This document shows, piece after piece, positions 56,765 through 64,000 of a DNA stretch of 64,000 nt. Origin of the DNA: Candidatus Rokuibacteriota bacterium. Lineage in GTDB: Bacteria; Methylomirabilota; Methylomirabilia; Rokubacteriales; CSP1-6. The DNA is taken from contig JAHFDN010000001.1 in the NCBI GenBank assembly GCA_023248995.1, forward strand, positions 186,001-250,000. Direction: 5' to 3'. Position 1 is the first letter of the stretch; each line of letters starts with the position of its first letter. The notes below the pieces were generated by a model that was given only the letters and a program-made list of their open reading frames with translations, was not told the origin of the DNA and ran no database searches. A program made the translations under genes and the position numbers.

Positions 56765-58186
56765 ATGAGCTTCAATGAGCTGATCACGGATCGCCCGGAC
56801 GGAACGACGGTGGAGCCCACCGAGGCCCCAGCCGCCCCCGTGCCTTCTCACATCGAGGACCCGGTGCGCCTGTACCTGAAGGAAATCGGGCAGGTCTCCC
56901 TCTTGAGGGCCGAGCAGGAAATCGAGATCGGCCGGCGGATCGAGGCCGCCCAGACTGAGTTGCGGCGCGCCTTGGCCGGGGTCCCGCGGGCGGTCCGGGC
57001 GCTCCTGGTGGTCGCCGACCGCGTGCGCGCCCAGGAACTGTCACTGGATGAACTCATCCTCCTCCCCGAAGGGGGAGAGCCGAAACCCGACGAACTCAAA
57101 CCCATTCTGGGCGCCTTCAGCCGCATCCGCCGGCTCGAGCGCGAGATCGGTCGGCTCGAGGCGGCGCTCAGGGACCGTCGCCGCTCGAAGAGCACGCGCG
57201 CGACCTACCGGCGCTGGATCGCCCACAACCGGGAGCAGATCCAGGCGATCGTCGGCAGCCTGCCCCTCAAGCCCGCCCTCATTCATGAGCTGGTGGTGGA
57301 CCTCCGGAAGCAGGTCGCCCGTCTCAAAGAGCTGGACGCGGAACGAAAGGCGAGCCGCAGCTCGGAGGCCGGTCGGAAGATTCCCGCGCTGGAGGCCGAG
57401 CTGGGCCTCCCTCGCCGCGATCTCTTCGAGCGCGCCAGCCAGATCGACGCGCGGGACCGGACTGTCCGCGAGGCCAAGCGCGAGCTGATGGAGGCCAACC
57501 TGCGGCTGGTGGTTTCGGTCGCCAAGCGCTACCTCGGAGGCGACCTTTCCCTCCTCGACCTGATCCAGGAGGGAAACCTGGGGCTGATGAAGGCCGTGGA
57601 CCGCTTCCAGTACCGGCGCGGCTTCAAGTTCTCCACCTACGCGACCTGGTGGATCCGTCAGGCCATCACACGCGCCATCGCCGACCATGCGCGCACGATC
57701 CGTATCCCCGTCCACATGGTGGAAACGCTGAACCGGATCTCGCGGGTGAGTCGGAATCTGGCGCATCAGATGGGACGTGAGCCCACGGCCGAGGAGCTGG
57801 CCCAGCGCACGGGGGTCCCTGCCCGCAAGGTGAGGCTCGTCCTGGAATCTTCGCGGCGGCCGCTGTCCCTGGAAACGCCGATCGGCGAGGATTCGGAGCT
57901 CGGGGACTTCCTCGAGGACAAAACCGTCGATTCCCCCAACGACTCCCTGCTCAGCAAGGACCTAGAAGCTCACGTGGAGCGGGCCCTGGCCACGCTCTCC
58001 CCCAAGGAGGCGAAGATCCTACGGCTCCGCTTCGGCATCGGGGAAGGGGCAGAGCACACCCTGCAGGAAGTGGGAGAACGCTTCGCGGTGACGCGGGAGC
58101 GGATCCGCCAGATCGAGGCGAAGGCGCTCCGGAAGCTCCGCCACCCGCTGCGCGGGCGGGCCCTCAGGGCCTTCGTCGAGAACTGA
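56765..58186 (+). CDS. rpoD: RNA polymerase primary sigma factor (RpoD/SigA-like)
   Basis: This is a sigma70 family factor of 473 residues. Region 1.2 is [30 protein letters not shown] short non-conserved region follows. Region 2 has [65 protein letters not shown], which recognises -10 elements. Region 3 starts [15 protein letters not shown]. Region 4 ends with [30 protein letters not shown], the -35 recognition helix. Region 1.1 is essentially missing, as in smaller SigA proteins. The TTGACA/TAnnnT promoters seen here fit this factor. Confidence 0.95.
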   Translation: MSFNELITDRPDGTTVEPTEAPAAPVPSHIEDPVRLYLKEIGQVSLLRAEQEIEIGRRIEAAQTELRRALAGVPRAVRALLVVADRVRAQELSLDELILLPEGGEPKPDELKPILGAFSRIRRLEREIGRLEAALRDRRRSKSTRATYRRWIAHNREQIQAIVGSLPLKPALIHELVVDLRKQVARLKELDAERKASRSSEAGRKIPALEAELGLPRRDLFERASQIDARDRTVREAKRELMEANLRLVVSVAKRYLGGDLSLLDLIQEGNLGLMKAVDRFQYRRGFKFSTYATWWIRQAITRAIADHARTIRIPVHMVETLNRISRVSRNLAHQMGREPTAEELAQRTGVPARKVRLVLESSRRPLSLETPIGEDSELGDFLEDKTVDSPNDSLLSKDLEAHVERALATLSPKEAKILRLRFGIGEGAEHTLQEVGERFAVTRERIRQIEAKALRKLRHPLRGRALRAFVEN

Positions 58187-58189
58187 GAA

Positions 58190-58346
58190 GACAAACGCCC
58201 CGGGCTTTCGGAATGCTCTCGACGTCGGCCGTCCGTCAGCCTTTCGAGATCGTTCCTCGGGGGGCCTGGCATCCCAAGCCCGCCCTCTCCCGACCTCAAC
58301 CGACCGTTGGATAGCGACTGCCGGCAACCCCGAAGCCGCCCAGGGC
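58190..58346 (-). ncRNA. Candidate structured small RNA, 6S RNA-like
   Basis: A consensus promoter directs transcription from about 58346 through this gap. The RNA folds as a long rod. The outer stem is 58346-58338 with 58205-58197 (9 bp), then 58334-58330 with 58211-58207, then 58329-58324 with 58216-58212 (one bulge). A central bubble of 19 and 18 nt follows. The inner stem is 58304-58291 with 58252-58235 (14 bp plus a GAAA bulge), and an apical 8-bp hairpin (58281-58274/58269-58262) has a GAUG loop. A U-rich GUUUGUCUUCU follows the closing stem. A closed rod with a large central bubble is the 6S RNA shape. No protein frame here looks real. Confidence 0.6.
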
Positions 58347-58352
58347 GATCTG

Positions 58353-58381
58353 AGGTTATTCCCGGCCTGAACGCCTGTCAA
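58353..58381 (-). promoter_or_regulatory. Consensus promoter for the candidate small RNA
   Basis: A perfect TTGACA (58376-58381), 17-bp spacer and TAACCT (58353-58358) lie on the minus strand. The predicted start, G at 58346, is the first base of the RNA's closing stem. A small CCCCG/CGGGG hairpin lies just upstream at 58382-58397. Confidence 0.65.
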
Positions 58382-58405
58382 CCCCGAAACTGCGGGGGCC
58401 CCTCT

Positions 58406-58621
58406 TCACTCCAAGAGCGCCACGGTGTCCCCTTCCTGGACCGTCTGCCCCTCTCGCGCTCTTATTTCGGCCACGGTCCCGTTGCGCGGGGCCTCGACGG
58501 GAATCTCCATTTTCATGGACTCGAGGACGACGATCGGATCCCCGGCCCCGACTTTGTCGCCGGGCCGGGCCACTACTTGGAAGACGACCCCGGCGATCTG
58601 AGCCTTCACCTCCTCGGGCAT
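58406..58621 (-). CDS. Stand-alone biotin carrier (biotinyl/lipoyl attachment) protein
   Basis: This 71-residue protein is a single biotinyl domain with the biotinylation lysine in VVLESMKMEIPVEAPRNGTV near residue 37. It is far shorter than AccB and lacks its N-terminal region, so it resembles carrier subunits of acyl-CoA or oxoacid carboxylases or the short BCCP of acetone/propionyl-type enzymes. No carboxylase gene is in the window. It follows dinB by 22 bp. Confidence 0.92.
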   Translation of the reverse strand: MPEEVKAQIAGVVFQVVARPGDKVGAGDPIVVLESMKMEIPVEAPRNGTVAEIRAREGQTVQEGDTVALLE

Positions 58622-58643
58622 GAAGGGCTCCTCCCGGGGCCTG

Positions 58644-59828
58644 TCACTGTCTTCGGGATGGACGCGCGAGGAGGCTTGCCGCGATCACGGCCCGCTCGCC
58701 GAATCGCCGGCTCAGCGCATCCACCGCCCGGGCCAACCGCGCGCGGCGCGCTTCGAAGTCGGAGAAGAAGGAAAGCTGGGCGGCTTCGGTCGCCCCAAGC
58801 CGAGACACGGACACCCCGATCAGCCGCACCGCGGCGACCAGCCGGAGCCCTCCGAAAAGCCCCCGCGCCCGGCGGAAAATCTCGAGCCCGTCCTGCGTGG
58901 GTTCCCCCGTCAGGCTGCGCGTGATGGTCCGGAAGTCGGCAAACCGGATCTTCAGCGTCACGGTTCGGCCGGCATACCCCTCGACACGAAGCTCCCGCCC
59001 GATCCTCTCGCACTGAGCCAAGAGCGCCCGCTGGAGCCGGTCGGGATCTCGGAGATCCCGCGGGAACGTCTCTTCCGCCCCCATGGACTTCGGCGGAGCC
59101 AAGGGCTCGACCGGGCGATCGTCCCTCCCCCGCGCCAGCTCCAGGAGGAACGTGCCCGTCTTGCCGAACCGCTTCACGAGCAGGCCGCCGGGAAGCCGAG
59201 CGAGCTGCCCGATGGTTTCGACGCCCATGGCCCGCAGCTCGCGGGCGGTAGCGGGGCCGACGCCCCACAGCCGATCGACCGGGAGATCACGGAGGAAGTC
59301 CACTTCATCGCCGGGGTTGACCTCCACCAGCCCGTCGGGCTTTTCAAGGTCCGAGGCGAGCTTGGCGAGGAACTTGTTGGGCGCCACGCCGGCGGAGGCC
59401 GTTAGCCCCACCTCGGCTCGAAGGCGCCCCTTGATGGCCCTGGCGATGGCGAGTGGCGGGCCGAATAGCCGCACGCTTGCCGTGACATCGAGGAAGGCTT
59501 CGTCCACGGAGATCGGCTCGACCAGCGGCGAGTACCCCGCCAGGATCGCCATGATCGCCGCGGACGCGCGCGCATACTTGTCCCTGTCCACGGGGAGGAA
59601 CGCGGCGTGGGGGCAGAGGGCCGCAGCTTTTCGGATGGGCATGGCGGAGCAAACCCCGAAGGCCCTCGCCTCGTATGAGGCGGCGGCGACCACCCCCCGC
59701 CCTCTCGGATCGGCCCCCACGATGACCGGCCGCCCGCGGAGCTCCGGGCGGTCACGCTGCTCGACGGACGCGTAGAAGGCGTCCATGTCCACGTGGATGA
59801 TAGAGCGACTGGGGGGGGTGGCCTCCAC
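58644..59828 (-). CDS. dinB: DNA polymerase IV
   Basis: This is a Y-family translesion polymerase. The 394-residue protein has the metal-binding HVDMDAFYASVEQRDRPELRGRPVIVG, SYEARAFGVCSAMPIRKA, the catalytic SVDEAFLDVT and ASAGVAPNKFLAKLASDLEKPDG. The little-finger domain follows (about 240-350). The GTG at 59828 leaves a short N-terminal tail before the conserved start. The end lacks the QLSLF-type clamp motif, but LSFFSDFEA near residue 360 is a possible beta-clamp peptide. Confidence 0.96.
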   Translation of the reverse strand: MEATPPSRSIIHVDMDAFYASVEQRDRPELRGRPVIVGADPRGRGVVAAASYEARAFGVCSAMPIRKAAALCPHAAFLPVDRDKYARASAAIMAILAGYSPLVEPISVDEAFLDVTASVRLFGPPLAIARAIKGRLRAEVGLTASAGVAPNKFLAKLASDLEKPDGLVEVNPGDEVDFLRDLPVDRLWGVGPATARELRAMGVETIGQLARLPGGLLVKRFGKTGTFLLELARGRDDRPVEPLAPPKSMGAEETFPRDLRDPDRLQRALLAQCERIGRELRVEGYAGRTVTLKIRFADFRTITRSLTGEPTQDGLEIFRRARGLFGGLRLVAAVRLIGVSVSRLGATEAAQLSFFSDFEARRARLARAVDALSRRFGERAVIAASLLARPSRRQ

Positions 59829-59959
59829 GGGGCCGGCCTCGGCGCGGGTCTCGGCGGGGTCGATCAGCGGGGGAAAGCGACCGGGATCGCTAGGAACGCC
59901 TCGTCTCGCGTTGCCGACGCCAACGGAATGATCCGCTCAGAGGTCATGCGGAGGCTGGG
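59829..59959. other. Spacer between cysE and dinB
   Basis: These 131 bases show no promoter, terminator or RNA gene that I can support. Confidence 0.35.
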
Positions 59960-60631
59960 TCACAGGCGTCCGACCCTGGTCTCCTCGACCACCTTCCGCA
60001 GCGTTGCCAGCTCTGATTCCAGGTGACGAATCCGCTCCAGCAGTTGCTCGATGGCCTTGGCGACGGGATCGGGCAGGTCGATCTGGTTCAGATCGATCTC
60101 CCCGCCAACCCGGTGGCCATCCCTGTGCGTGACCCGCCCCGGCACGCCGACCACGACCGAGTTCGGTGGGACCTCGCGCACGACCACGGATCCGGCGCCG
60201 ATCCGGCTCCCATCGCCGATCTTGAATGCCCCGAGAATCTTCGCCCCCGCGCCGACCACCACGTTGTTCCCAAGGGTGGGGTGGCGCTTCTCGCGCTTGA
60301 GGCTCGTCCCGCCCAGCGTGACCCCGTGGAGCAGGGTCACGTTCTCCCCGACCTCGGCGGTTTCTCCGATGACTACGCCCATCCCATGGTCGATGAAGAG
60401 TCCCGGCCCGAGCTTTGCCGCCGGATGGATCTCGATCCCGGTCACGAAGCGGTTCAGGTGGGACACGAGCCGGCCGGGGGTCAGCCACCCCCAGTTCCAG
60501 AGCCGGTGGGCGACGCGGTGAAACCAGACGGCATGAACGCCGGGGTAACAGAGCACGACTTCCAACAGAGACCGCGCCGCCGGGTCGCGATCGAGAGCCG
60601 CCCGGATGTCACGCCGGATGAGATCAAACAT
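59960..60631 (-). CDS. cysE: Serine O-acetyltransferase
   Basis: CysE acetylates serine to make the precursor of cysteine. The 223-residue protein has the helical N-terminal part and the left-handed beta-helix with [45 protein letters not shown] (catalytic Asp and His) and the ending VVGVPGRV. It overlaps iscU by 8 bp, so cysteine supply is linked to the cysteine desulfurase that consumes it. Confidence 0.96.
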   Translation of the reverse strand: MFDLIRRDIRAALDRDPAARSLLEVVLCYPGVHAVWFHRVAHRLWNWGWLTPGRLVSHLNRFVTGIEIHPAAKLGPGLFIDHGMGVVIGETAEVGENVTLLHGVTLGGTSLKREKRHPTLGNNVVVGAGAKILGAFKIGDGSRIGAGSVVVREVPPNSVVVGVPGRVTHRDGHRVGGEIDLNQIDLPDPVAKAIEQLLERIRHLESELATLRKVVEETRVGRL

Positions 60632-61028
60632 GCTCGCTCTCCTTCGCCTGGGACGGGCTCCCGCGCCGCGTCAGCGAGTCTCGGGCCGCCGCCCGAAGCG
60701 CCCCCGCTACGACCTGGGCCGCATGGGCGCGCTCCGCAGGGAGGCCGTCCACAGCCTCCGTGATCTCCGCCTCGCCCAGCGTGAGCAACTCCGTGACGGG
60801 ACGGCCGGACGCGAGTTCGGTGCCAGCGCTCGAAGCCGCAATGGTGGGGCCACAGCCGTAAGTTTGAAAACGAACCTCCGCGACCCGCCCGTCGACCACC
60901 CTCAGGTAAAAGCGAGCCAGGTCGCCGCACCCGTCGAAGCTCTCTTCCCCTACCCCGTCCGGGTGCCGCATCATTCCCGCATTCCGCGGCCTCCTGAAGT
61001 GGTCAATCAGGATCTGGCTGTAGTTCAT
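60624..61028 (-). CDS. iscU: Fe-S cluster assembly scaffold, IscU/NifU N-terminal type (third cysteine replaced)
   Basis: This is the scaffold that assembles [2Fe-2S] clusters with IscS. The 134-residue protein has the expected start [18 protein letters not shown], the first ligand in GCGD (C34, D36) and the second in [12 protein letters not shown] (C59). The third ligand, normally in an HCS motif, reads HAA (H102, A103). The start overlaps the iscS stop as ATGA. It may be an altered scaffold or may bind clusters with only two cysteines plus His and Asp. Confidence 0.88.
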   Translation of the reverse strand: MNYSQILIDHFRRPRNAGMMRHPDGVGEESFDGCGDLARFYLRVVDGRVAEVRFQTYGCGPTIAASSAGTELASGRPVTELLTLGEAEITEAVDGLPAERAHAAQVVAGALRAAARDSLTRRGSPSQAKESEHV

Positions 61029-62182
61029 GCGACCGACGCCGGCGACAGTTCCCGGATCCGGCGCACCAGGGGCGAGAGGACCTCGAGCACGTAATCAATG
61101 TCCGCCTCGGTGGTCCCGCGGCCGAGGCTGGCGCGCACGGATCCCATGGCCCAGTCAACCGGCACCCCCATCGCCACGAGGACGTATGAGGGTTCCACGC
61201 TGCCAGACGTGCAAGCCGAGCCGGCCGAGACGGCCACGCCCTTGAGGTCGAGACCCAGGACGACGGACTCGGACTCCACATGCCTGAAGCACATATTGAG
61301 CGTGCCCGGCAACCGCCGCGTCGGATGGCCGTTCAGCCTGACCTCGGGGACGCTGGCGCTCACGCCCGCCCAGAACCGATGCCGGAGCCCCGTCAGACGG
61401 GCCGCTTCGGCCTCCATCTCACGCCCCCGGATCTCCACGGCCCTGCCGAACCCCACAATGCCCGCCACATTCTCGGTCCCCGCCCGCCGACGGCGCTCAT
61501 GCTCCCCTCCATGCTGGACGGCCACCATCTTGGTGCCCTTCCGGATGTACAGGCCCGCCACGCCCTTCGGCCCGTAGATCTTGTGGCTCGAAAACGACAG
61601 GAGGTCGATCCCGAAGCGAGCGAGATCGACGGGAACCTTGCCGAAGGTCTGGACGGCGTCCACATGAAACGGGATGCCCCGCTCACGCACCATCGGCCCG
61701 ATGGCCTCCACGGGCTGGATCGTTCCCACCTCGCTGTTGGCGTGCATGATCGTGACGAGGATCGTGTCGGGCCTGATGGCCCGACGGACGTCGTCGGGGC
61801 TCACCAGGCCGTCCCCGTCCACCGGGAGGTAGGTCACCTCGAAGCCCTGGCCCTCGAGGAACTGGCAGGCGCGGAGCACCGCGTGATGCTCGATCTGGGA
61901 GGTCACGATGTGCCCGCCGCCCCGGGCAAGGGCCACACCCTTGACCGCCAGGTTGTCGGACTCGGTCCCGCCGGAGGTGAAGACGATCTCCTCCTTGCTG
62001 ACGCGGAGGAAGTCGGACATCCGCCCCCGGGCAACTTCCATCCCGTCCCGAGCCTCTCGCCCGAATGTGTGCACGCTGGACGGATTGCCGAAGCGCTCCT
62101 GGAAGTACGGGAGCATGGCGGCTACCACGTCCGGATGCACCGGGGTGGAGGCGTTGTGGTCTAGGTAGACTCGGCGGCTCAT
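61025..62182 (-). CDS. iscS: Cysteine desulfurase (IscS/NifS family)
   Basis: This PLP enzyme releases sulfur from cysteine as a persulfide for Fe-S clusters, tRNA thiolation and other uses. It has 385 residues, with YLDHNASTPVHPDVV at the start, FTSGGTESDNLAVKG, and the PLP lysine in LLSFSSHKIYGPKGVAGLY near residue 200. The catalytic cysteine loop VSAGSACTSGSVEPSYVL is near residue 325. It is expected to serve ThiI as well. The promoter leaves a leader of 0-2 nt. Confidence 0.96.
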   Translation of the reverse strand: MSRRVYLDHNASTPVHPDVVAAMLPYFQERFGNPSSVHTFGREARDGMEVARGRMSDFLRVSKEEIVFTSGGTESDNLAVKGVALARGGGHIVTSQIEHHAVLRACQFLEGQGFEVTYLPVDGDGLVSPDDVRRAIRPDTILVTIMHANSEVGTIQPVEAIGPMVRERGIPFHVDAVQTFGKVPVDLARFGIDLLSFSSHKIYGPKGVAGLYIRKGTKMVAVQHGGEHERRRRAGTENVAGIVGFGRAVEIRGREMEAEAARLTGLRHRFWAGVSASVPEVRLNGHPTRRLPGTLNMCFRHVESESVVLGLDLKGVAVSAGSACTSGSVEPSYVLVAMGVPVDWAMGSVRASLGRGTTEADIDYVLEVLSPLVRRIRELSPASVA

Positions 62183-62190
62183 TTCACACC

Positions 62191-62219
62191 ACCTTATGAG
62201 AATGGGCTGAGTGTGTCAA
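62191..62219 (-). promoter_or_regulatory. Consensus promoter for iscS-iscU-cysE
   Basis: TTGACA (62214-62219), 17-bp spacer and TAAGGT (62191-62196) lie on the minus strand. The expected start near 62184 is 0-2 nt before the iscS ATG. I see no IscR-type site with confidence. Confidence 0.8.
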
Positions 62220-62247
62220 GGTTTCCTCCGTCCGGGGCGCCCATTCG

Positions 62248-62276
62248 TTGACACCCCCGGAGGCCGATGCTAAGCT
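62248..62276 (+). promoter_or_regulatory. Consensus promoter for the dsrE/F/H-like genes
   Basis: TTGACA (62248-62253), 17-bp spacer and TAAGCT (62271-62276) lie on the plus strand, divergent from and 28 bp away from the iscS promoter. The start would be 0-3 nt before the ATG at 62286. Confidence 0.75.
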
Positions 62277-62285
62277 CAACTCGCC

Positions 62286-62609
62286 ATGGATCTGACGGGA
62301 CGGAAGCTCGGCCTCCTTCTCTCGACGAAGCCAGAGCACCCCAACCTGCACACCGCGCTCGGTCTGGCGCGTGCGGGGCTCGAGCGCGGCGCCGACCTCT
62401 ACCTCTATCTGATCGACGACGCCGTGCTGGCCAAGGATCGCCCCGAGTTCCAGGAACTCGCCCAGCGCGGCGCCAAGCTCTTCGTCTGTGCCTACGGTTG
62501 CCAAAAGCGGAACGTTCCGCTCTCCGACCCGGACCGGTTCAACTACTGCGGGCTGGTGGTGCTCGCCGACCTGATCAACGGCTGCGAGCGGTTCGTCGCG
62601 CTGAACTAG
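62286..62609 (+). CDS. DsrE/TusD-like sulfur relay protein
   Basis: This 107-residue DsrE-family protein accepts or passes persulfide sulfur in known members. It begins KLGLLLSTKPEHPNLHTALGLARAGLERGADLYLYLIDD. The candidate sulfur-carrying cysteine is in LFVCAYGCQKRNVPL near residue 67-71, at the place of the TusD active cysteine. It is the first gene of a three-gene plus-strand unit. I cannot tell whether it serves tRNA 2-thiolation (Tus) or sulfur oxidation/reduction (Dsr). Confidence 0.85.
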   Translation: MDLTGRKLGLLLSTKPEHPNLHTALGLARAGLERGADLYLYLIDDAVLAKDRPEFQELAQRGAKLFVCAYGCQKRNVPLSDPDRFNYCGLVVLADLINGCERFVALN

Positions 62610-62613
62610 CCTC

Positions 62614-62973
62614 GTGCACGACGCGCGCCCCGTCGCGGTCCTCATCTCCGAGGATCCCCGCACCTCCCATCGAGCCAACGAGGCCATGCGAATCGCCCTC
62701 GGGATCGCCGCCGGGGAAAATGACGTGACGATCATGCTCTCCGGTCCGGCGGTCCATCTCCTGGACGCCGACACGGACGACCTGGTGGACGGCGACGACA
62801 TCGTCAGGTATCGGGGGGCACTCCGGAAAATGGGGATCCCCTTCCACATCGAAAAGTCGTCCATCCCCACCGACGCGCAGGAGTGGAACGAGGAAGGCCA
62901 CGCGGTCATCGCCGTCTCTCCGGACGGGATCGCGGAGCTCATCGCACGCTCCCGACGCTGTCTCGTGTTCTGA
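62614..62973 (+). CDS. DsrE/F (TusC)-like protein
   Basis: This 119-residue protein of the DsrE/DsrF fold has the pattern VAVLISEDPRTSHRANEAMRIALGIAAGENDVTIMLSGPAVHLL. Its only cysteine is near the C-terminus (RRCLVF). It starts with GTG 4 bp after the first gene and ends by a one-base overlap (TGATG) with the third. It is most likely the TusC/DsrF partner of a heterohexamer. Confidence 0.8.
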   Translation: MHDARPVAVLISEDPRTSHRANEAMRIALGIAAGENDVTIMLSGPAVHLLDADTDDLVDGDDIVRYRGALRKMGIPFHIEKSSIPTDAQEWNEEGHAVIAVSPDGIAELIARSRRCLVF

Positions 62974-63218
62974 TGCCCCACGTCCTGCACCTGATCAAGC
63001 CACCGGTTTCCGCCCAAGCGCTCGCTACCATCCGGCGGCAGAGTCGCGAGCCCGGCACCACCCTGACGGTGGTCCTCACCCAGGGCGTCCCCGCTTTGCC
63101 TCTGCCCGACGGGGTCCCTATTCTCCGCCTCGCCGACCAATCTCTCGCTCCCGGCGCCCTCACGTACCCCCAACTCCTCGACCTGCTCTTTGCGGCCGAT
63201 CAGGTCGTCTCCTGGTAG
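62973..63218 (+). CDS. DsrH/TusB-like protein
   Basis: The ATG at 62973 overlaps the previous stop as TGATG and gives 81 residues; the track ORF starts too early. The start MPHVLHLIKPPVSAQALATIRR and the end LTYPQLLDLLFAADQVVSW match the DsrH/TusB pattern (hydrophobic first strand, terminal W). It lacks the cysteine found near position 20 in TusB, so a structural role is likely. Confidence 0.8.
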   Translation: MPHVLHLIKPPVSAQALATIRRQSREPGTTLTVVLTQGVPALPLPDGVPILRLADQSLAPGALTYPQLLDLLFAADQVVSW

Positions 63219-63263
63219 CCAGGCCGCGAGTTCCCCGGTGTCGCTGCCGGCGGAACACACCCC

Positions 63264-63470
63264 CTAGCGGTTCCGAACTTCCTCGAGCCAGGCCATCTGG
63301 ATGGCTTCCAGAATCCCCTCGTTCGAAGCCTTCGGATCATCCGAGAAACCCTCGAGCTCCATGACCCACTTGCGCAGATCGGTGAACCGCACCCCCAAGG
63401 GGTCCATGTCGGGGAACTTCCCGGCGAGCGCCATCGCGATGTCCTCGGCGTCCTTCCACGTCAGCCCCAT
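63264..63470 (-). CDS. iscX: Fe-S cluster assembly protein IscX
   Basis: IscX is a small acidic protein that binds IscS and iron and modulates cluster assembly. The 68-residue sequence is typical: MGLTWKDAEDIAMALAGKFPDMDPLGVRFTDLRKWVMELEGF then DDPKASNEGILEAIQMAWLEE. It follows fdx by 13 bp in the usual hscA-fdx-iscX order and converges on the dsrH-like gene. Confidence 0.95.
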   Translation of the reverse strand: MGLTWKDAEDIAMALAGKFPDMDPLGVRFTDLRKWVMELEGFSDDPKASNEGILEAIQMAWLEEVRNR

Positions 63471-63483
63471 GCGAGATCCTCGC

Positions 63484-63837
63484 TCAGTGACTCGGAGCGA
63501 CGAAGCCGCCGCGCCCGGATGGCGGGATTTCCACCACCACGTCTCCGCTCACCACCGCCTGGCAGCCCAACCGAGAATGCAGCGTGAGCCCCTCGGCAGT
63601 ATCAAGGCGATCTTCCTCGTCCTCCTCCATTTTCGACAGGTTCTCCCCGCCTTGCTTCACGATCACGTGGCAGGTGGTGCAGGCGCACTTGCCCCCGCAA
63701 TTGTGCTGGAGCGGGATGTCGTTTCCGAGCGCGATGTCCAAAATGGAGCCGGGAAGCCCGTCCTCCTGGAGGGGGAACTTCTCGGGGTCCACCTCGACCG
63801 TGATGTTCTGCGGGAGAAACGTTACCTTGTACGTCAT
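63484..63837 (-). CDS. fdx: Isc-type [2Fe-2S] ferredoxin
   Basis: This is the adrenodoxin-like ferredoxin that supplies electrons for cluster assembly. The 117-residue protein has the ligands C-x5-C-x2-C in HNCGGKCACTTCHV and the distal cysteine in SRLGCQAVV. A MEEDEEDRLDTAEGLT acidic segment, where partners bind, follows the third ligand. The ATG overlaps the upstream stop as ATGA. Confidence 0.96.
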   Translation of the reverse strand: MTYKVTFLPQNITVEVDPEKFPLQEDGLPGSILDIALGNDIPLQHNCGGKCACTTCHVIVKQGGENLSKMEEDEEDRLDTAEGLTLHSRLGCQAVVSGDVVVEIPPSGRGGFVAPSH

Positions 63838-64000
63838 GACTCGGTCTTTTCCAGGACTTCCGTCACCGGCTTCGACGCCAGCGCCTCCTTCAGCGCCGCA
63901 TCCATCAGCGCCTCGGCCAGGTGAAGCGTGGCCTGGTTGAGCCGTTCCGTCGCCCCGCGAATCGCGTCCCGGTCGTTTCCGTCCCTCACGCCCAGGAGCG
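63834..64000 (-). CDS. hscA: Chaperone HscA, C-terminal end (partial, runs off the right edge)
   Basis: The frame ending at 63834 and reading back to the window edge gives about 55 residues without a start: LLGVRDGNDRDAIRG then ATERLNQATLHLAEALMDAAL and a short tail. This resembles the helical lid end of the Hsp70-type chaperone HscA, which works with IscU. Its stop overlaps the fdx ATG, and the gene order agrees. It is absent from the ORF track because its start lies outside. Confidence 0.75.
   Translation of the reverse strand, partial: LLGVRDGNDRDAIRGATERLNQATLHLAEALMDAALKEALASKPVTEVLEKTES

Noticed and set aside
58019-58381. 120-codon minus-strand ORF over the candidate small RNA
   Set aside because: Its TTG start lies in the -35 box, it runs antisense into rpoD, and it resembles no protein family.

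Overview
The window is a dense, GC-rich bacterial chromosome segment of conserved housekeeping genes. Nearly all genes lie on the minus strand, so transcription runs from high to low coordinates. The exceptions are yceI, rpoD and a three-gene dsrE/F/H-like cassette. I see no tRNA, rRNA, CRISPR array, phage gene or transposase. No gap between genes exceeds about 220 bases; the largest lies between rpoD and a biotin-carrier gene and appears to hold a structured RNA. The combination of strong GC bias, separate PurS/PurQ/PurL, a fused TAXI-type TRAP transporter, an isc system with IscX, and DsrE/F/H proteins fits a Methylomirabilota/Rokubacteria-like or related Gram-negative lineage. That placement is an inference from gene content, not from a marker-gene tree.

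Layout from the left. (1) 1-3.5 kb: nrdR (cut by the edge), glyA, rpiB and a beta-CASP RNase. (2) 3.5-6.9 kb: a TRAP permease and TAXI receptor, bracketed by a perfect 44-bp direct repeat derived from the thiI/RNase junction. This looks like a cassette inserted between two formerly overlapping genes. (3) 6.9-21.5 kb: thiI, a 44-residue basic protein, mobA, sua5 and a large purine cluster (transcription order purB-S-Q-L-F-M-N-H, a MerR-TPR protein, purD, purE), mostly with 1-4 bp overlaps. (4) 21.5-33.5 kb: an M16 protease, pnp, rpsO, ribF, truB, nrnA, rbfA, ylxP, infB, ylxR, nusA and rimP. This is the classic nusA-infB translation operon, with a promoter and terminator packed together upstream of rimP. 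(5) 33.5-47 kb: proS, a thioredoxin-like ferredoxin, ispG, rseP, dxr, cdsA, uppS, frr, pyrH, tsf, rpsB, argJ, argC, rpsI and rplM, starting at a strong promoter. It couples translation, isoprenoid and lipid synthesis, and arginine synthesis. (6) 47-54.6 kb: nth, a membrane glycosyltransferase fused to a lipid-binding-like domain, a methyltransferase, an aminotransferase, a GT2 enzyme, malic enzyme and a cobalamin adenosyltransferase. (7) 54.6-64 kb: yceI, cinA, rpoD, the candidate ncRNA, a biotin carrier, dinB, cysE, iscU, iscS, the dsrE/F/H-like genes, iscX, fdx and the end of hscA.

Two regulatory themes stand out. First, promoters close to TTGACA-N17-TAnnnT can be read by eye, and several (iscS, dsrE-like, cobA, rpiB, perhaps cinA) put the expected transcription start within about 0-10 nt of the start codon. 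This implies leaderless or nearly leaderless mRNAs. Second, a consensus promoter downstream of rpoD fires into a roughly 155-nt sequence that folds into a long rod with a central bubble, the architecture of 6S RNA, the regulator of the RpoD holoenzyme. I regard this as the most interesting unlisted element in the window.
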